64,000 nucleotides of DNA from CAUPWF01 sp963515125 (GTDB taxonomy: Bacteria > Bacillota > Clostridia > Lachnospirales > Lachnospiraceae), in NCBI GenBank assembly GCA_052116865.1, contig JBQKKG010000005.1, forward strand, positions 186,001 to 250,000, written 5' to 3'. Below are positions 33,812 to 42,724 of this stretch, piece by piece. Below the pieces are notes generated by a model. That model did no database searches and was not told the origin of the DNA. It saw only the letters and a list, made by a program, of their open reading frames with translations. Position 1 is the stretch's first letter, and every line of letters begins with the position of its first letter. Position numbers and translations under genes: made by a program.

Positions 33812-34219
33812 ATGTCTATTACAGAGGAAACCGCAAAGCAACACGCGAAGGACCCTGCGGTATTATGCTGTCGTGCCGAAGAAGGAACAGTGATTGAAGC
33901 AAAGAATTTGGAAGATCCAGCAATATTAGATGAACTAGTTGATTCTGGACTATTGGATCTGACAGGGGTACTTACGATTGAACAAATCCTAGGTTCCAAA
34001 CTTACAAAGACTTGTGACTCGTTAACTCCAGTTACCATGAGCGTGATTGATGCTGCGCAAGAAGTAGTGGAAGAACAACCAGTGGAGGAAACAAGACAAG
34101 AAGAGGCACCACTTCAAGTAATGGGAACGGCTCAAGGCATGGTAACATCTTTCAAAGGTGGCAAGATTGTCATATCTATGAAAGAAGGAAAAGATATTTA
34201 CCTTGAATTTTCTATTTAA
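33812..34219 (+). CDS. Small protein resembling the N-terminal part of D-proline reductase proprotein PrdA
   Basis: 135 residues, function unknown. It starts MSITEETAKQHAKDPAVLCC, then shows NLEDPAILDELVDSGLL, LTIEQILGSKL and, after an acidic linker, a C-terminal GKIVISMKEGKDIYLEF strand. From memory this order is that of the N-terminal region of PrdA, before the pyruvoyl-forming catalytic segment, which is absent here. The reading frame is intact with AAGGAGG and its own promoter, operator-like palindrome and terminator, so it looks like a real gene, not debris. No other proline or glycine reductase gene is present. Confidence 0.7.
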   Translation: MSITEETAKQHAKDPAVLCCRAEEGTVIEAKNLEDPAILDELVDSGLLDLTGVLTIEQILGSKLTKTCDSLTPVTMSVIDAAQEVVEEQPVEETRQEEAPLQVMGTAQGMVTSFKGGKIVISMKEGKDIYLEFSI

Positions 34220-34232
34220 TCTATCATTGATA

Positions 34233-34273
34233 AAAAAAGCAACCGGTTTATCAAATATACCGGTTGCTTTTTT
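34233..34273. terminator. Strong bidirectional terminator
   Basis: AAAAAAGCAACCGGT and ACCGGTTGCTTTTTT form a 15-bp stem with terminal A/T runs between the small plus-strand gene and the minus-strand hydrogenase operon. Confidence 0.92.
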
Positions 34274-34288
34274 GTCATAAAAGACAGA

Positions 34289-36037
34289 TTATAGTCTAGG
34301 ATTTCTTGGCATTTCCCAAGCATTGTGGTCAGTATGCAACAGCATATGAGCTTTGTGGGACAATGGTTTTTCCATAAAATCATTATATAACTTCTGAATA
34401 TCTTTATTATCATGTGAGAATCTCAAAGGAGCATTCTTATCTAAGAAATATAGATTGGTACCACGTTCAAATGCTAACTCTTGACCATCGTGTATTGGTT
34501 GGCCACCACCACCGACACATCCACCAGGACAGGCCATGACTTCTACAAAGTCATAATGAACATCACCGCGTTCAATTAAGTCTATCAATTTACGTGCATT
34601 TCCAAGACCACTGACAACAGCTGCGCGGACTACTGCATCGCCAATTTTAATCTCGGCGGAGGTTACACCGTGATTCATACCGGTGCTTCGCACAATGCTA
34701 AAAGCATCTGCATTTGGATTTTGACCAGTTACTAAGAAATATGCGGAACGAAGAGCAGCTTCCATAACACCACCAGTAGCTCCAAAGATGACACCTGCAC
34801 CAGACCCATCTTGCATCAATTCGTTACATGGAGCATCTACCAATGTAGTAGGTTCAATATGTGCGGAACGAATCATACGTGCTAATTCTCTGGTGGTAAG
34901 TACATAATCAATATCATGTCCGGCATATTCTTCGTAGAATAGTTCCATATTACGTTCCCCTTTTTTGGCAACACAAGGCATTACAGAAATGGTACAGATA
35001 TCTTCTGGATTTGCACCAATAGATTGTGCAAAATACGTCTTCATTACAGCACCAAACATTTGTTGTGGTGACTTCGCGGTTGATAGTTGAGGTACCAAAT
35101 GTGGATACTGTGATTTGATAAAGCGAATCCATCCAGGACAACAAGAAGTAAACATTGGGCGATCCTTTAAGTCCCCTTTTGTAAATCGTTCTAAAAATTC
35201 ATTGCCTTCTTCCATAATAGTTAAATCAGCAGAAAAAGTGGTGTCAAACACATAATCAACACCCATGCGTCTTAGTGAGTCTACAATCTTTCCTATGGTT
35301 GCATCCTCGCGGCTAAGTCCAAGAGCCTCACCCCAAGCGGCACGTACAGCAGGAGCTACTTGTGCAACTGTAATTTTTTTCTTATCTGCAATTGCTTCCC
35401 ATACTTTTTCTGTATCATCACGTTCACGTAAGGCCCCAACTGGACAGTGGGTAATACATTGTCCACATAAGGCACAATCAGCCTCTTCAATAGTACGGTG
35501 TTTTGATACGTGTACGGTTGTACGAGATCCTGTACTTTCCACATCCCAGATATTCAAACTTTGAACTTTATCACAGATCTGGATACAACGCATACATTTT
35601 ACGCATTTTGCAGAATCCCTAATTAGTGGAAATTCCTTATTCCAAGGAGTAATTTCTAATTCCTGTTTAAAAGGAATATCAATAATATTTAAATCATTGG
35701 CAATAGTTTGTAATGTGCAATTGCCGCTTCTGGTACAAGTCGCACACTTACAATCATGTTGTGAAAGAATCATTTCTACTGTTTTTTTGCGGTTCATACG
35801 AACTTTAGGGCTATTGGTATAGATGACCATACCTTCCTCTACTTTGTTGTTACAAGAAATGATTAGCTTATCTTTTCCTTCTAATTCAACAACACAAACA
35901 CGGCAAGCACCAATCTCATTAATGTCTTTTAAGTAGCAAAGCTTTGGAATCGGGATTCCATTATGTTCGGCAGCTTCTAATATAGTAGTACCAGCTGGTA
36001 CAGATATTGCTTTATTGTCAATTGTTAAATTTACCAT
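34289..36037 (-). CDS. [FeFe] hydrogenase, catalytic subunit (NAD(P)-linked type)
   Basis: 582-residue cytoplasmic [FeFe] hydrogenase. In order: an N-terminal [2Fe-2S] domain (Cys34, 45, 48, 62), a His-Cys3 [4Fe-4S] site (HDCKCATCTRSGNC near 94-107), two [4Fe-4S] clusters (CVKCMRCIQIC and CALCGQCITHC), then the H-cluster with TSCCPGW (298-304), MPCVAKKGE and ACPGGCVGGGGQP. No C-terminal extension. It overlaps the end of the preceding flavoprotein gene by 7 bases, with GGAGG inside that gene, so the two are translationally coupled. It probably makes H2 from pyridine nucleotide and/or ferredoxin. Confidence 0.94.
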   Translation of the reverse strand: MVNLTIDNKAISVPAGTTILEAAEHNGIPIPKLCYLKDINEIGACRVCVVELEGKDKLIISCNNKVEEGMVIYTNSPKVRMNRKKTVEMILSQHDCKCATCTRSGNCTLQTIANDLNIIDIPFKQELEITPWNKEFPLIRDSAKCVKCMRCIQICDKVQSLNIWDVESTGSRTTVHVSKHRTIEEADCALCGQCITHCPVGALRERDDTEKVWEAIADKKKITVAQVAPAVRAAWGEALGLSREDATIGKIVDSLRRMGVDYVFDTTFSADLTIMEEGNEFLERFTKGDLKDRPMFTSCCPGWIRFIKSQYPHLVPQLSTAKSPQQMFGAVMKTYFAQSIGANPEDICTISVMPCVAKKGERNMELFYEEYAGHDIDYVLTTRELARMIRSAHIEPTTLVDAPCNELMQDGSGAGVIFGATGGVMEAALRSAYFLVTGQNPNADAFSIVRSTGMNHGVTSAEIKIGDAVVRAAVVSGLGNARKLIDLIERGDVHYDFVEVMACPGGCVGGGGQPIHDGQELAFERGTNLYFLDKNAPLRFSHDNKDIQKLYNDFMEKPLSHKAHMLLHTDHNAWEMPRNPRL

Positions 36038-37863
36038 AATTTTTCTCGACCTCCTTTAAAGATTCCGAAGCCGAAGTGATCGCATCGAAGACATCTAGAT
36101 GCTTCCTGCCTTGCCTCTTTTTCGGTCATACCAATTTCGACGCCATCGAAATCGCATACTCTACTACAGACTTCACGTTCTGTCATGTTGACTCTACCAC
36201 AAGGAGTACGATCGTCCAATCTTGCTTCTGGAATCTCCACATCACATGAAATGGTGTGATGGAATCCAAGATATTCATCGATGTTAGCTGCGATTACTTT
36301 TGAAGCCCCAATTGCATTAATAACAGAAGAAGGGCCTGTTGCACAATCACCACCAGCGAAAACACCAGGGATATTATCAAAACCGCCGAATTTTTCAGTA
36401 ATGATTTGTCCACGTTGTACTGGAACGCCTGCCTTTTCAAAGTGTTCCGATTCAATGTTTTGACCGATAGCAACAATGAGTGTGGTACAAGGAATGGTGT
36501 ACTCAGGATCACCAGAAGGTGTTACACTGGCGCGACCATTTTTAATATTGCTGATCATTTGTGGAGTCACTACAATCCCTGACACATGACCAGTTTCATC
36601 AATCATGATACGAGCTGGAGCTTTTAGGGTTTGAACTTCAATACCTTCAGCAATAGCACCCTCTATTTCATCTGGTAAAGCAGTCATATCTGCAACACGA
36701 CGACGATATACAATACTTACCTTTTTAGCACCTAAACGTACGGCAGTGCGAACAGCATCCATGGAAACATTTCCACCACCTACTACGGCAACTTCCTGGC
36801 CACTTAAATCAGGACCAATCCCTTTGCCTACATCACGCAAGAATTGAACAGCTGAAAGCACGCCAGGGGCCTGCTCGTTGTCAATACCAAGCTTTTTATC
36901 AGTGCTGGCACCAATGGTTATAAGTACAGCATCATATTCTGCACGAAGACTTTGAATTGTGATATCTTTTCCAATTCTAAGGCCATGTTTTACTTCTACT
37001 CCTGTTTCTAAAATAGCGTTAATATCATCATCCAACCGATCTTTTGGTAATCGATAATTTGGTATGCCGTAACGTAACATACCTCCAAGTTTTGGTAACA
37101 TCTCAAATACAGTAACTTGATGTCCCATTAATTGCAGATAGTAGGCAGTACTAAGTCCACCAGGACCACCCCCTACAATAGCAACCTTCTTTCCAGTTGA
37201 TACAGCGCAGGCTGGAGGTGCGACTTTACCAGCGTGATCTGCAGCCATTCGCTTTAGTCCACGTATGTTAATGGCACTATCCATCATATTGCGGCGGCAA
37301 CGGGCTTCACAAGGATGCTCGCAAATGAACCCGCAAGTAGTTGGAAATGGATTGTCCTTTCTGATTAAGCGGATAGCATCCTCATAGCGGCCTTCGCCTA
37401 CTAATGCAACATAACCTGGAATATCAACATTAGCCGGACATAAAGAAACGCAAGGAACAGGTTGCCTATATTTGCAGATGCATCGTCCTTGTGTTATATG
37501 TTCAATATAATCATCACGAAAACCAATCAATCCCTTATATACCATATTTGCCGCTTCATAACCAATTGCGCAATCCGCAGAATCCATAATAGATTTTGCA
37601 GTATCTTCCATTAAATCTAAAGTTTCAAGTGTTGCATTACCATCTAATACATCCGTAATTAAATTTTTTAGTTGGCCTAATCCTACACGACATGGAACAC
37701 ATTTCCCACATGTTTGTGCATGGCACAAGTCAAGAAATGCTCTTGACATATCAACAGGACATAGTCCTGGAGGGCTAGCTTCGATTCTACGTTCTAAGTC
37801 TTTATAGAGACCTTCAACAACTAGCTGAGCCTTATTTGGCGTAGAAATTTCTAGTCTACTCAT
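36031..37863 (-). CDS. NuoF-tail/GltD-like flavoprotein, electron-input subunit of the hydrogenase
   Basis: 610 residues. Residues about 45-100 match the C-terminal [4Fe-4S] part of NuoF/HydB (CGKCVPCRVGLGQL), but the FMN/NADH domain is missing. Cysteines 128/130/138/142 and CGFICEHPCEARCRR form a GltD-type cluster region. The rest is a GltD/NfnL-like FAD and NAD(P)-binding flavoprotein (GGGPGGLSTAYYLQLMG, GGGNVSMDAVRTA, GGDCATGPSSVINAIG). ATG 37863 is chosen over GTG 37872 because GAGAGGTG is well placed. The combination suggests an NAD(P)H-dependent, possibly flavin-bifurcating, hydrogenase. Confidence 0.88.
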   Translation of the reverse strand: MSRLEISTPNKAQLVVEGLYKDLERRIEASPPGLCPVDMSRAFLDLCHAQTCGKCVPCRVGLGQLKNLITDVLDGNATLETLDLMEDTAKSIMDSADCAIGYEAANMVYKGLIGFRDDYIEHITQGRCICKYRQPVPCVSLCPANVDIPGYVALVGEGRYEDAIRLIRKDNPFPTTCGFICEHPCEARCRRNMMDSAINIRGLKRMAADHAGKVAPPACAVSTGKKVAIVGGGPGGLSTAYYLQLMGHQVTVFEMLPKLGGMLRYGIPNYRLPKDRLDDDINAILETGVEVKHGLRIGKDITIQSLRAEYDAVLITIGASTDKKLGIDNEQAPGVLSAVQFLRDVGKGIGPDLSGQEVAVVGGGNVSMDAVRTAVRLGAKKVSIVYRRRVADMTALPDEIEGAIAEGIEVQTLKAPARIMIDETGHVSGIVVTPQMISNIKNGRASVTPSGDPEYTIPCTTLIVAIGQNIESEHFEKAGVPVQRGQIITEKFGGFDNIPGVFAGGDCATGPSSVINAIGASKVIAANIDEYLGFHHTISCDVEIPEARLDDRTPCGRVNMTEREVCSRVCDFDGVEIGMTEKEARQEASRCLRCDHFGFGIFKGGREKLW

Positions 37864-37991
37864 TGTTTTCACCTCTCATGAATATTTCTTTTTAAATTTT
37901 CTATTTTTCGAGTATATTTGGTAATATTATTGTAATATAGAACAAAAAAATAAACAACCTATGTTAATTTATAGTCATACCAACTAAATTA

Positions 37992-38813
37992 TTAACAATC
38001 TACATATTTTGACGGAGAAACGCCTTTCACACGTTTAAATGCTTTAGAAAAGTTTAGATTATCCTCAAATCCAACGGATTTTCCAATCGCAGTAATAGAT
38101 AGATTGGATTGTTTTAATAGGATACAGGCTTGTTTTATGCGAAAGTTAGTGAGGTATTCCTTGGGTGATTGGGACATATATATCTGGAAGGAGCGAAATA
38201 GATGACTGCGACTAATGCCTACATATTCTGCAATCTCTTCTATTGATATAGGATAAAGATAATGGGAATGAATATATTCGATTCCCTTTTTAGCATATGT
38301 TTCGTACGAGGCGCTTCGTTTCTTTGAGGAGGAGCCTTTCATAAATAAAGAAAGTGTTGTATATAGGCGACCTGTCATTTCCACGGCATTTTCAAATTCG
38401 GCACCCCTAGCATCGTAGATATGGAGTAATTGTCGTTTAATAGAATCACCAATATTACTTTGATGGATCACCGGACAAGCTTTAGAAAAATCCGTTGCTT
38501 GTAAAATACTGTTCGCGTCTGTTCCTGTAAAGCCAACCCAGGCATATTCCCAAGGGTCCGTCTGATCAGCAAAATAAGTGACTTCTTCAAATGGATAGAT
38601 AAGAAAGGAATCACCTGCACATAGTTGGAATGTATGGTGGTTTACAGCATAATAACCCTTGCCGCTGACCACATGGTGAATTAGATAGTGATCACGGATG
38701 CCGGGGCCCCATTGATGAAGTGGAGTGCATCGTTGATATCCAACATTATATACAGAGAGTGAGATCAGTTCTTTATCGGATACTTTATAAGAATTTTTAT
38801 AAGAAATTGACAT
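37992..38813 (-). CDS. AraC-family regulator, probable activator of the gal operon
   Basis: 273 residues. The N-terminal cupin-like sensing domain contains DHYLIHHVVSGKGYY and GDSFLIYPFE. The C-terminal double HTH includes SIEEIAEYVGISRSHLFRSF and ITAIGKSVGFEDNLNFSKAFKR. Start chosen at MSISYKN; an upstream extension is hydrophobic and lacks a clear ribosome site. It is divergent from galE with a 128-base intergenic region, so regulation of galE-galK-galT by galactose or a related sugar is likely. Confidence 0.85.
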   Translation of the reverse strand: MSISYKNSYKVSDKELISLSVYNVGYQRCTPLHQWGPGIRDHYLIHHVVSGKGYYAVNHHTFQLCAGDSFLIYPFEEVTYFADQTDPWEYAWVGFTGTDANSILQATDFSKACPVIHQSNIGDSIKRQLLHIYDARGAEFENAVEMTGRLYTTLSLFMKGSSSKKRSASYETYAKKGIEYIHSHYLYPISIEEIAEYVGISRSHLFRSFQIYMSQSPKEYLTNFRIKQACILLKQSNLSITAIGKSVGFEDNLNFSKAFKRVKGVSPSKYVDC

Positions 38814-38941
38814 ATGAATTCCAACCTTTCTGCAACAAAAAGACATAAATATAATACATTTATGCATTGTAATTATAAAGAATATTATATAATATAGAAC
38901 AATAAGAAGCAACAATTTAACTGATTAAAAGGAGAGGTTCT

Positions 38942-39940
38942 ATGAAAATATTAGTGCTTGGTGGTGCCGGATATATTGGCTCTCATACGGTGTATGAATT
39001 GATTGATAAAGGAGAAGACGTGGTAATTATTGACAATCTAGAAACGGGATATCTAGAGGCAGTTCATCCAGAGGCAAGGTTTTATCAGGGTGACTTAAGA
39101 GATAGAGAATTTTTAGATCAGGTACTTGATCAAGAAGAGATAGATGCAGTGATTCATTTTGCGGCCAACTCTTTAGTCGGTGAGAGTATGACAAATCCAT
39201 TGAAGTATTATGATAATAACCTTTGTGGAACGAAGGTGCTATTAGAGGCGTTGGTGTCTCATGGAATTGATAAAATTGTCTTTTCATCTACTGCGGCTAC
39301 TTATGGCGAACCAGAAAAAACTCCGATTTTGGAAACGGATAGAACAGAGCCTACTAATGCATATGGGGAAACAAAATTATCAATGGAAAAAATGTTTAAA
39401 TGGACAGGAAATGCTCATGGAATAAAGTATGTGTCTTTGCGCTACTTTAATGCCTGCGGAGCCCATAAAAGTGGAAAGATTGGAGAAGCACATCGCCCAG
39501 AGACACATTTGATTCCATTAATATTACAGGTACCAAATGGACAACGAGAATTTATCAGCATCTTTGGAGATGATTACAAAACAAAAGATGGTACTTGCGT
39601 CAGGGACTATATTCATGTAACCGATTTGGCACAGGCACATATTTTGGCGGTCCAATATCTGATGAAGGGGAACGAAAGCGATATATTTAATCTTGGAAAT
39701 GGAATTGGATTTACAGTAAAAGAAGTCATAGATGTTGCAAGGAACGTAACGGGAAAGCCCATACCTGCAGTGATAGAATCACGAAGATCTGGTGACCCAG
39801 CAACGCTTATTGCATCCAGTGAAAAAGCGAAAAAAATATTAGGCTGGAACCCTATGCATGGAGAATTAGAAGAAATTATTAAGTCGGCATGGAAATGGCA
39901 CAGCAGTCATCCAAACGGATATGTACCATCAAATATTTAG
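38942..39940 (+). CDS. galE: UDP-glucose 4-epimerase
   Basis: 332-residue short-chain dehydrogenase-type epimerase of the Leloir pathway, interconverting UDP-galactose and UDP-glucose. It shows GGAGYIGSHTVYEL (NAD binding), SSTAATYGEP, the catalytic Tyr/Lys in YGETKLSMEK and YFNACGAH. AAGGAGAGG precedes the ATG; a TATAAT box lies at 38888-38893. First gene of galE-galK-galT. Confidence 0.95.
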   Translation: MKILVLGGAGYIGSHTVYELIDKGEDVVIIDNLETGYLEAVHPEARFYQGDLRDREFLDQVLDQEEIDAVIHFAANSLVGESMTNPLKYYDNNLCGTKVLLEALVSHGIDKIVFSSTAATYGEPEKTPILETDRTEPTNAYGETKLSMEKMFKWTGNAHGIKYVSLRYFNACGAHKSGKIGEAHRPETHLIPLILQVPNGQREFISIFGDDYKTKDGTCVRDYIHVTDLAQAHILAVQYLMKGNESDIFNLGNGIGFTVKEVIDVARNVTGKPIPAVIESRRSGDPATLIASSEKAKKILGWNPMHGELEEIIKSAWKWHSSHPNGYVPSNI

Positions 39941-39959
39941 TGAGAAGGGGTATTTATAT

Positions 39960-41126
39960 ATGAAGAAAAAAATGATTGAAAAATTTCATGAGGTATTTGG
40001 AGAAAAGGGAGAGGTTAGAGCTTATTTTGCACCAGGTCGTGTCAATCTAATTGGTGAACATACAGACTATAATGGCGGACACGTATTTCCATGTGCATTA
40101 ACACTTGGTACGTATGGTGTGGCTAGAGTTAGGGAGGATCGTAACTTACGTTTTTTGTCTATGAATTTTGAAAATCTGGGTGTAATAGAGTCAAATCTGG
40201 ATGATTTGATTCCCCGCCAAGAGGCAGAATGGACCAATTATCCAAAAGGAGTAATGTGGGCATTTCAAAAGAGAGGATACCAGCTCCATCAGGGATTAGA
40301 TATTTTAATTTATGGAAATATTCCGAATGGTTCAGGGTTGTCTTCCTCTGCATCGTTAGAGGTACTAACTGGGTTGATGCTAAAAGATTTCTTCCAATTG
40401 CAGGAATTGACTATGACAGACATTGCACTGATTGGACAATATGCGGAGAATAATTTTAATGGAATGAATTGTGGGATTATGGATCAATTTGCAAGTGCAA
40501 TGGGGAAAAAGGATCACGCAATCTTTTTAGATACCAGTAGTTTAGAATATGAGTATGCCAATATTACTTTGGAAGATGCAAAGATTGTAATTGCCAATAG
40601 CAAGGTAAAACACAGCCTGGTAGATTCTAAATATAATGAAAGAAGAACAGAATGCGAAACTGCTTTAGAAGAGCTTCAGACGGTGATAGATATTAAGAGT
40701 TTGGGTGATTTGACGGAAGAACAATTTGAATCCAACAAGCAGGTGATTTTAGATGAAATTCGAAGAAATAGAGCAAAACATGCAGTATATGAAAATCAAA
40801 GAACCATTAAGGCGGTAGCAGCATTAAAAGCTCAAGATATTAAAACCTTTGGGAAATTAATGAATGCATCCCACGTGTCTTTGAGAGATGACTATGAAGT
40901 GTCTTGCAAGGAAATTGATATCTTGGTAGACTTGGCTTGGTCTCTAGAAGGAGTGATTGGATCACGTATTACAGGTGGCGGGTTTGGCGGATGCACAGTG
41001 AGCATTGTTAAAAATGAAGAAGTAGATTACTTTATTGAATTTGTTGGTGAAAAGTATGAGGAACAAGTAGGACACAAAGCAGAATTCTATGTAGTAGATA
41101 TAGGAGACGGCGCTTATGTTTTATAA
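39960..41126 (+). CDS. galK: Galactokinase
   Basis: 388-residue GHMP kinase phosphorylating galactose to galactose 1-phosphate. The signature RVNLIGEHTDYNGG, the ATP-binding PNGSGLSSSASLEV and the C-terminal RITGGGFGGCTVS are all present. ATG 39960 follows GAGAAGGGG; an in-frame extension into galE is rejected. It overlaps galT by 11 bases. Confidence 0.96.
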   Translation: MKKKMIEKFHEVFGEKGEVRAYFAPGRVNLIGEHTDYNGGHVFPCALTLGTYGVARVREDRNLRFLSMNFENLGVIESNLDDLIPRQEAEWTNYPKGVMWAFQKRGYQLHQGLDILIYGNIPNGSGLSSSASLEVLTGLMLKDFFQLQELTMTDIALIGQYAENNFNGMNCGIMDQFASAMGKKDHAIFLDTSSLEYEYANITLEDAKIVIANSKVKHSLVDSKYNERRTECETALEELQTVIDIKSLGDLTEEQFESNKQVILDEIRRNRAKHAVYENQRTIKAVAALKAQDIKTFGKLMNASHVSLRDDYEVSCKEIDILVDLAWSLEGVIGSRITGGGFGGCTVSIVKNEEVDYFIEFVGEKYEEQVGHKAEFYVVDIGDGAYVL

Positions 41127-42606
41127 AAATATTAAAAAGCTAGTACAATATGGCATTGAAAAAGGGTTGACACCTGAAAGTGAACGTATCTATACAACGA
41201 ACTTACTACTGGATTGTTTTAGGGAGCAGGATTATCATGAGTTGTCTATTGATGGGGAAGAGATTATTCTAGAAGAAGTGTTGCAGAAACTATTGGATGA
41301 AGCATGTCAAAGAAAACTAGTGGAAAATAGTGTTGTATACCGTGATCTGTTTGATGCAAAATTAATGAATTGCTTAATGCCACGCCCAAGTCAGGTGCAG
41401 GATATCTTTTGGGAAAAGTATCAGGAATCGCCAGAGAGCGCTACAGATTATTTTTACGAATTGAGTCAAAATAGCGATTACATTAGACGGTATCGGATTG
41501 CTAAGGATTTGAAGTGGAAGGTAGAAAGTGACTATGGAGCCATTGATATTACAATTAATCTTTCAAAACCAGAAAAAGATCCAAAGGCAATTGCGGCAGC
41601 TAAAAATGCAAAAAATAGTAGCTATCCAAAATGCTTATTATGTATGGAGAATGAAGGGTACGCTGGGAGAATTAATCATCCGGCAAGAGAAAATCATAGG
41701 ATAATTCCTATTACAATTAATCAAAGCTCATGGGGATTTCAATATTCGCCATACGTTTATTATAATGAACATTGTATTGTATTCAACGGGCAGCATGTGC
41801 CGATGAAAATAGAACGAGAAACTTTTGTGAAGTTATTTGATTTTGTAAAACAATTTCCACACTATTTTTTGGGATCAAATGCTGATTTACCAATTGTTGG
41901 TGGTTCTATTTTAAGTCATGACCATTTTCAAGGAGGACATTATACTTTTCCGATGGCAAAGGCAGGAATAGAAGAACAATTCCCAATCCCTCAATATGAA
42001 GATGTTGAAGTTGGTATTGTAAAGTGGCCGTTGTCTGTCTTGAGAATGAGACATAAAGATGCAGAGAGATTGGTGGAGTTAGCTACGCATATTTTAGAAA
42101 AGTGGCGTTCTTATACAGATGAAGAAGCAAATATTTTTGCTCAGACAAATGGAGAACCCCATAATACAATTACTCCAATTGCTAGAAAAGTGGGGGATAC
42201 TTTTGAGCTAGATCTGGCACTTCGTAATAATATTGTAACCCAAGAACATCCGTTAGGGTTGTATCATCCACATGCAGAACGTCATCATATCAAAAAAGAA
42301 AATATAGGTCTCATTGAAGTGATGGGATTAGCGGTACTTCCGGCAAGGCTGAAGTTTGAAATGGAACTGCTGGCAGAGTATATTATAAAGGATAGAGATA
42401 TAGCATCCGATGAGATGTTAGAAAAGCATGCAGATTGGGTATTGGAATTTTTACCAAAATACTCGAACATTTCGCCAGATACGGTGATGGACATCTTAAA
42501 AAAAGAAATTGGTATCGTATTTACAAACGTATTAGAAGACGCAGGAGTATATAAGTGCACCAAAGAAGGAAGGCGTGCATTTAAAAGATTTATACAGATT
42601 CTTTAA
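41116..42606 (+). CDS. galT: UDP-glucose-hexose-1-phosphate uridylyltransferase, class II
   Basis: 496 residues, the long Firmicute-type GalT (class II) lacking the HPH motif of E. coli GalT. Family segments include LMNCLMPRPSQV, YPKCLLCMENEGY, GGSILSHDHFQGG and NNIVTQEHPLGLYHPH. It exchanges UMP between UDP-glucose and galactose 1-phosphate, completing the Leloir set. Its stop codon lies in a perfect palindrome. Confidence 0.95.
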   Translation: MFYKNIKKLVQYGIEKGLTPESERIYTTNLLLDCFREQDYHELSIDGEEIILEEVLQKLLDEACQRKLVENSVVYRDLFDAKLMNCLMPRPSQVQDIFWEKYQESPESATDYFYELSQNSDYIRRYRIAKDLKWKVESDYGAIDITINLSKPEKDPKAIAAAKNAKNSSYPKCLLCMENEGYAGRINHPARENHRIIPITINQSSWGFQYSPYVYYNEHCIVFNGQHVPMKIERETFVKLFDFVKQFPHYFLGSNADLPIVGGSILSHDHFQGGHYTFPMAKAGIEEQFPIPQYEDVEVGIVKWPLSVLRMRHKDAERLVELATHILEKWRSYTDEEANIFAQTNGEPHNTITPIARKVGDTFELDLALRNNIVTQEHPLGLYHPHAERHHIKKENIGLIEVMGLAVLPARLKFEMELLAEYIIKDRDIASDEMLEKHADWVLEFLPKYSNISPDTVMDILKKEIGIVFTNVLEDAGVYKCTKEGRRAFKRFIQIL

Positions 42607-42657
42607 TCCAAAGGGGACGGGGGCAATGTACATTGCCCCCGTCCCCTTTGGATTAAA
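42602..42657. repeat. Perfect 56-bp palindrome at the end of galT
   Basis: Bases 42602-42657 read identically on both strands with 28-bp arms and no loop. The core alternates GGGGACGGGGG and CCCCCGTCCCC, very GC-rich against the A+T-rich background. The galT stop codon (42604-42606) lies inside. It could terminate transcription, but no T-run follows; the GC-rich composition suggests a REP-like mobile palindrome. Confidence 0.9.
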
Positions 42658-42724
42658 ATCTCTTGATAACTTGATTGTATTGGATTAATATAGAAGAAAT
42701 AAAAGTAGTTGGGAGGAACAAAGG

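Noticed and set aside
37864..37872. GTG start nine bases upstream of the hydrogenase flavoprotein
   Set aside because: The ribosome site GAGAGGTG would overlap the GTG; ATG 37863 is at the right distance.
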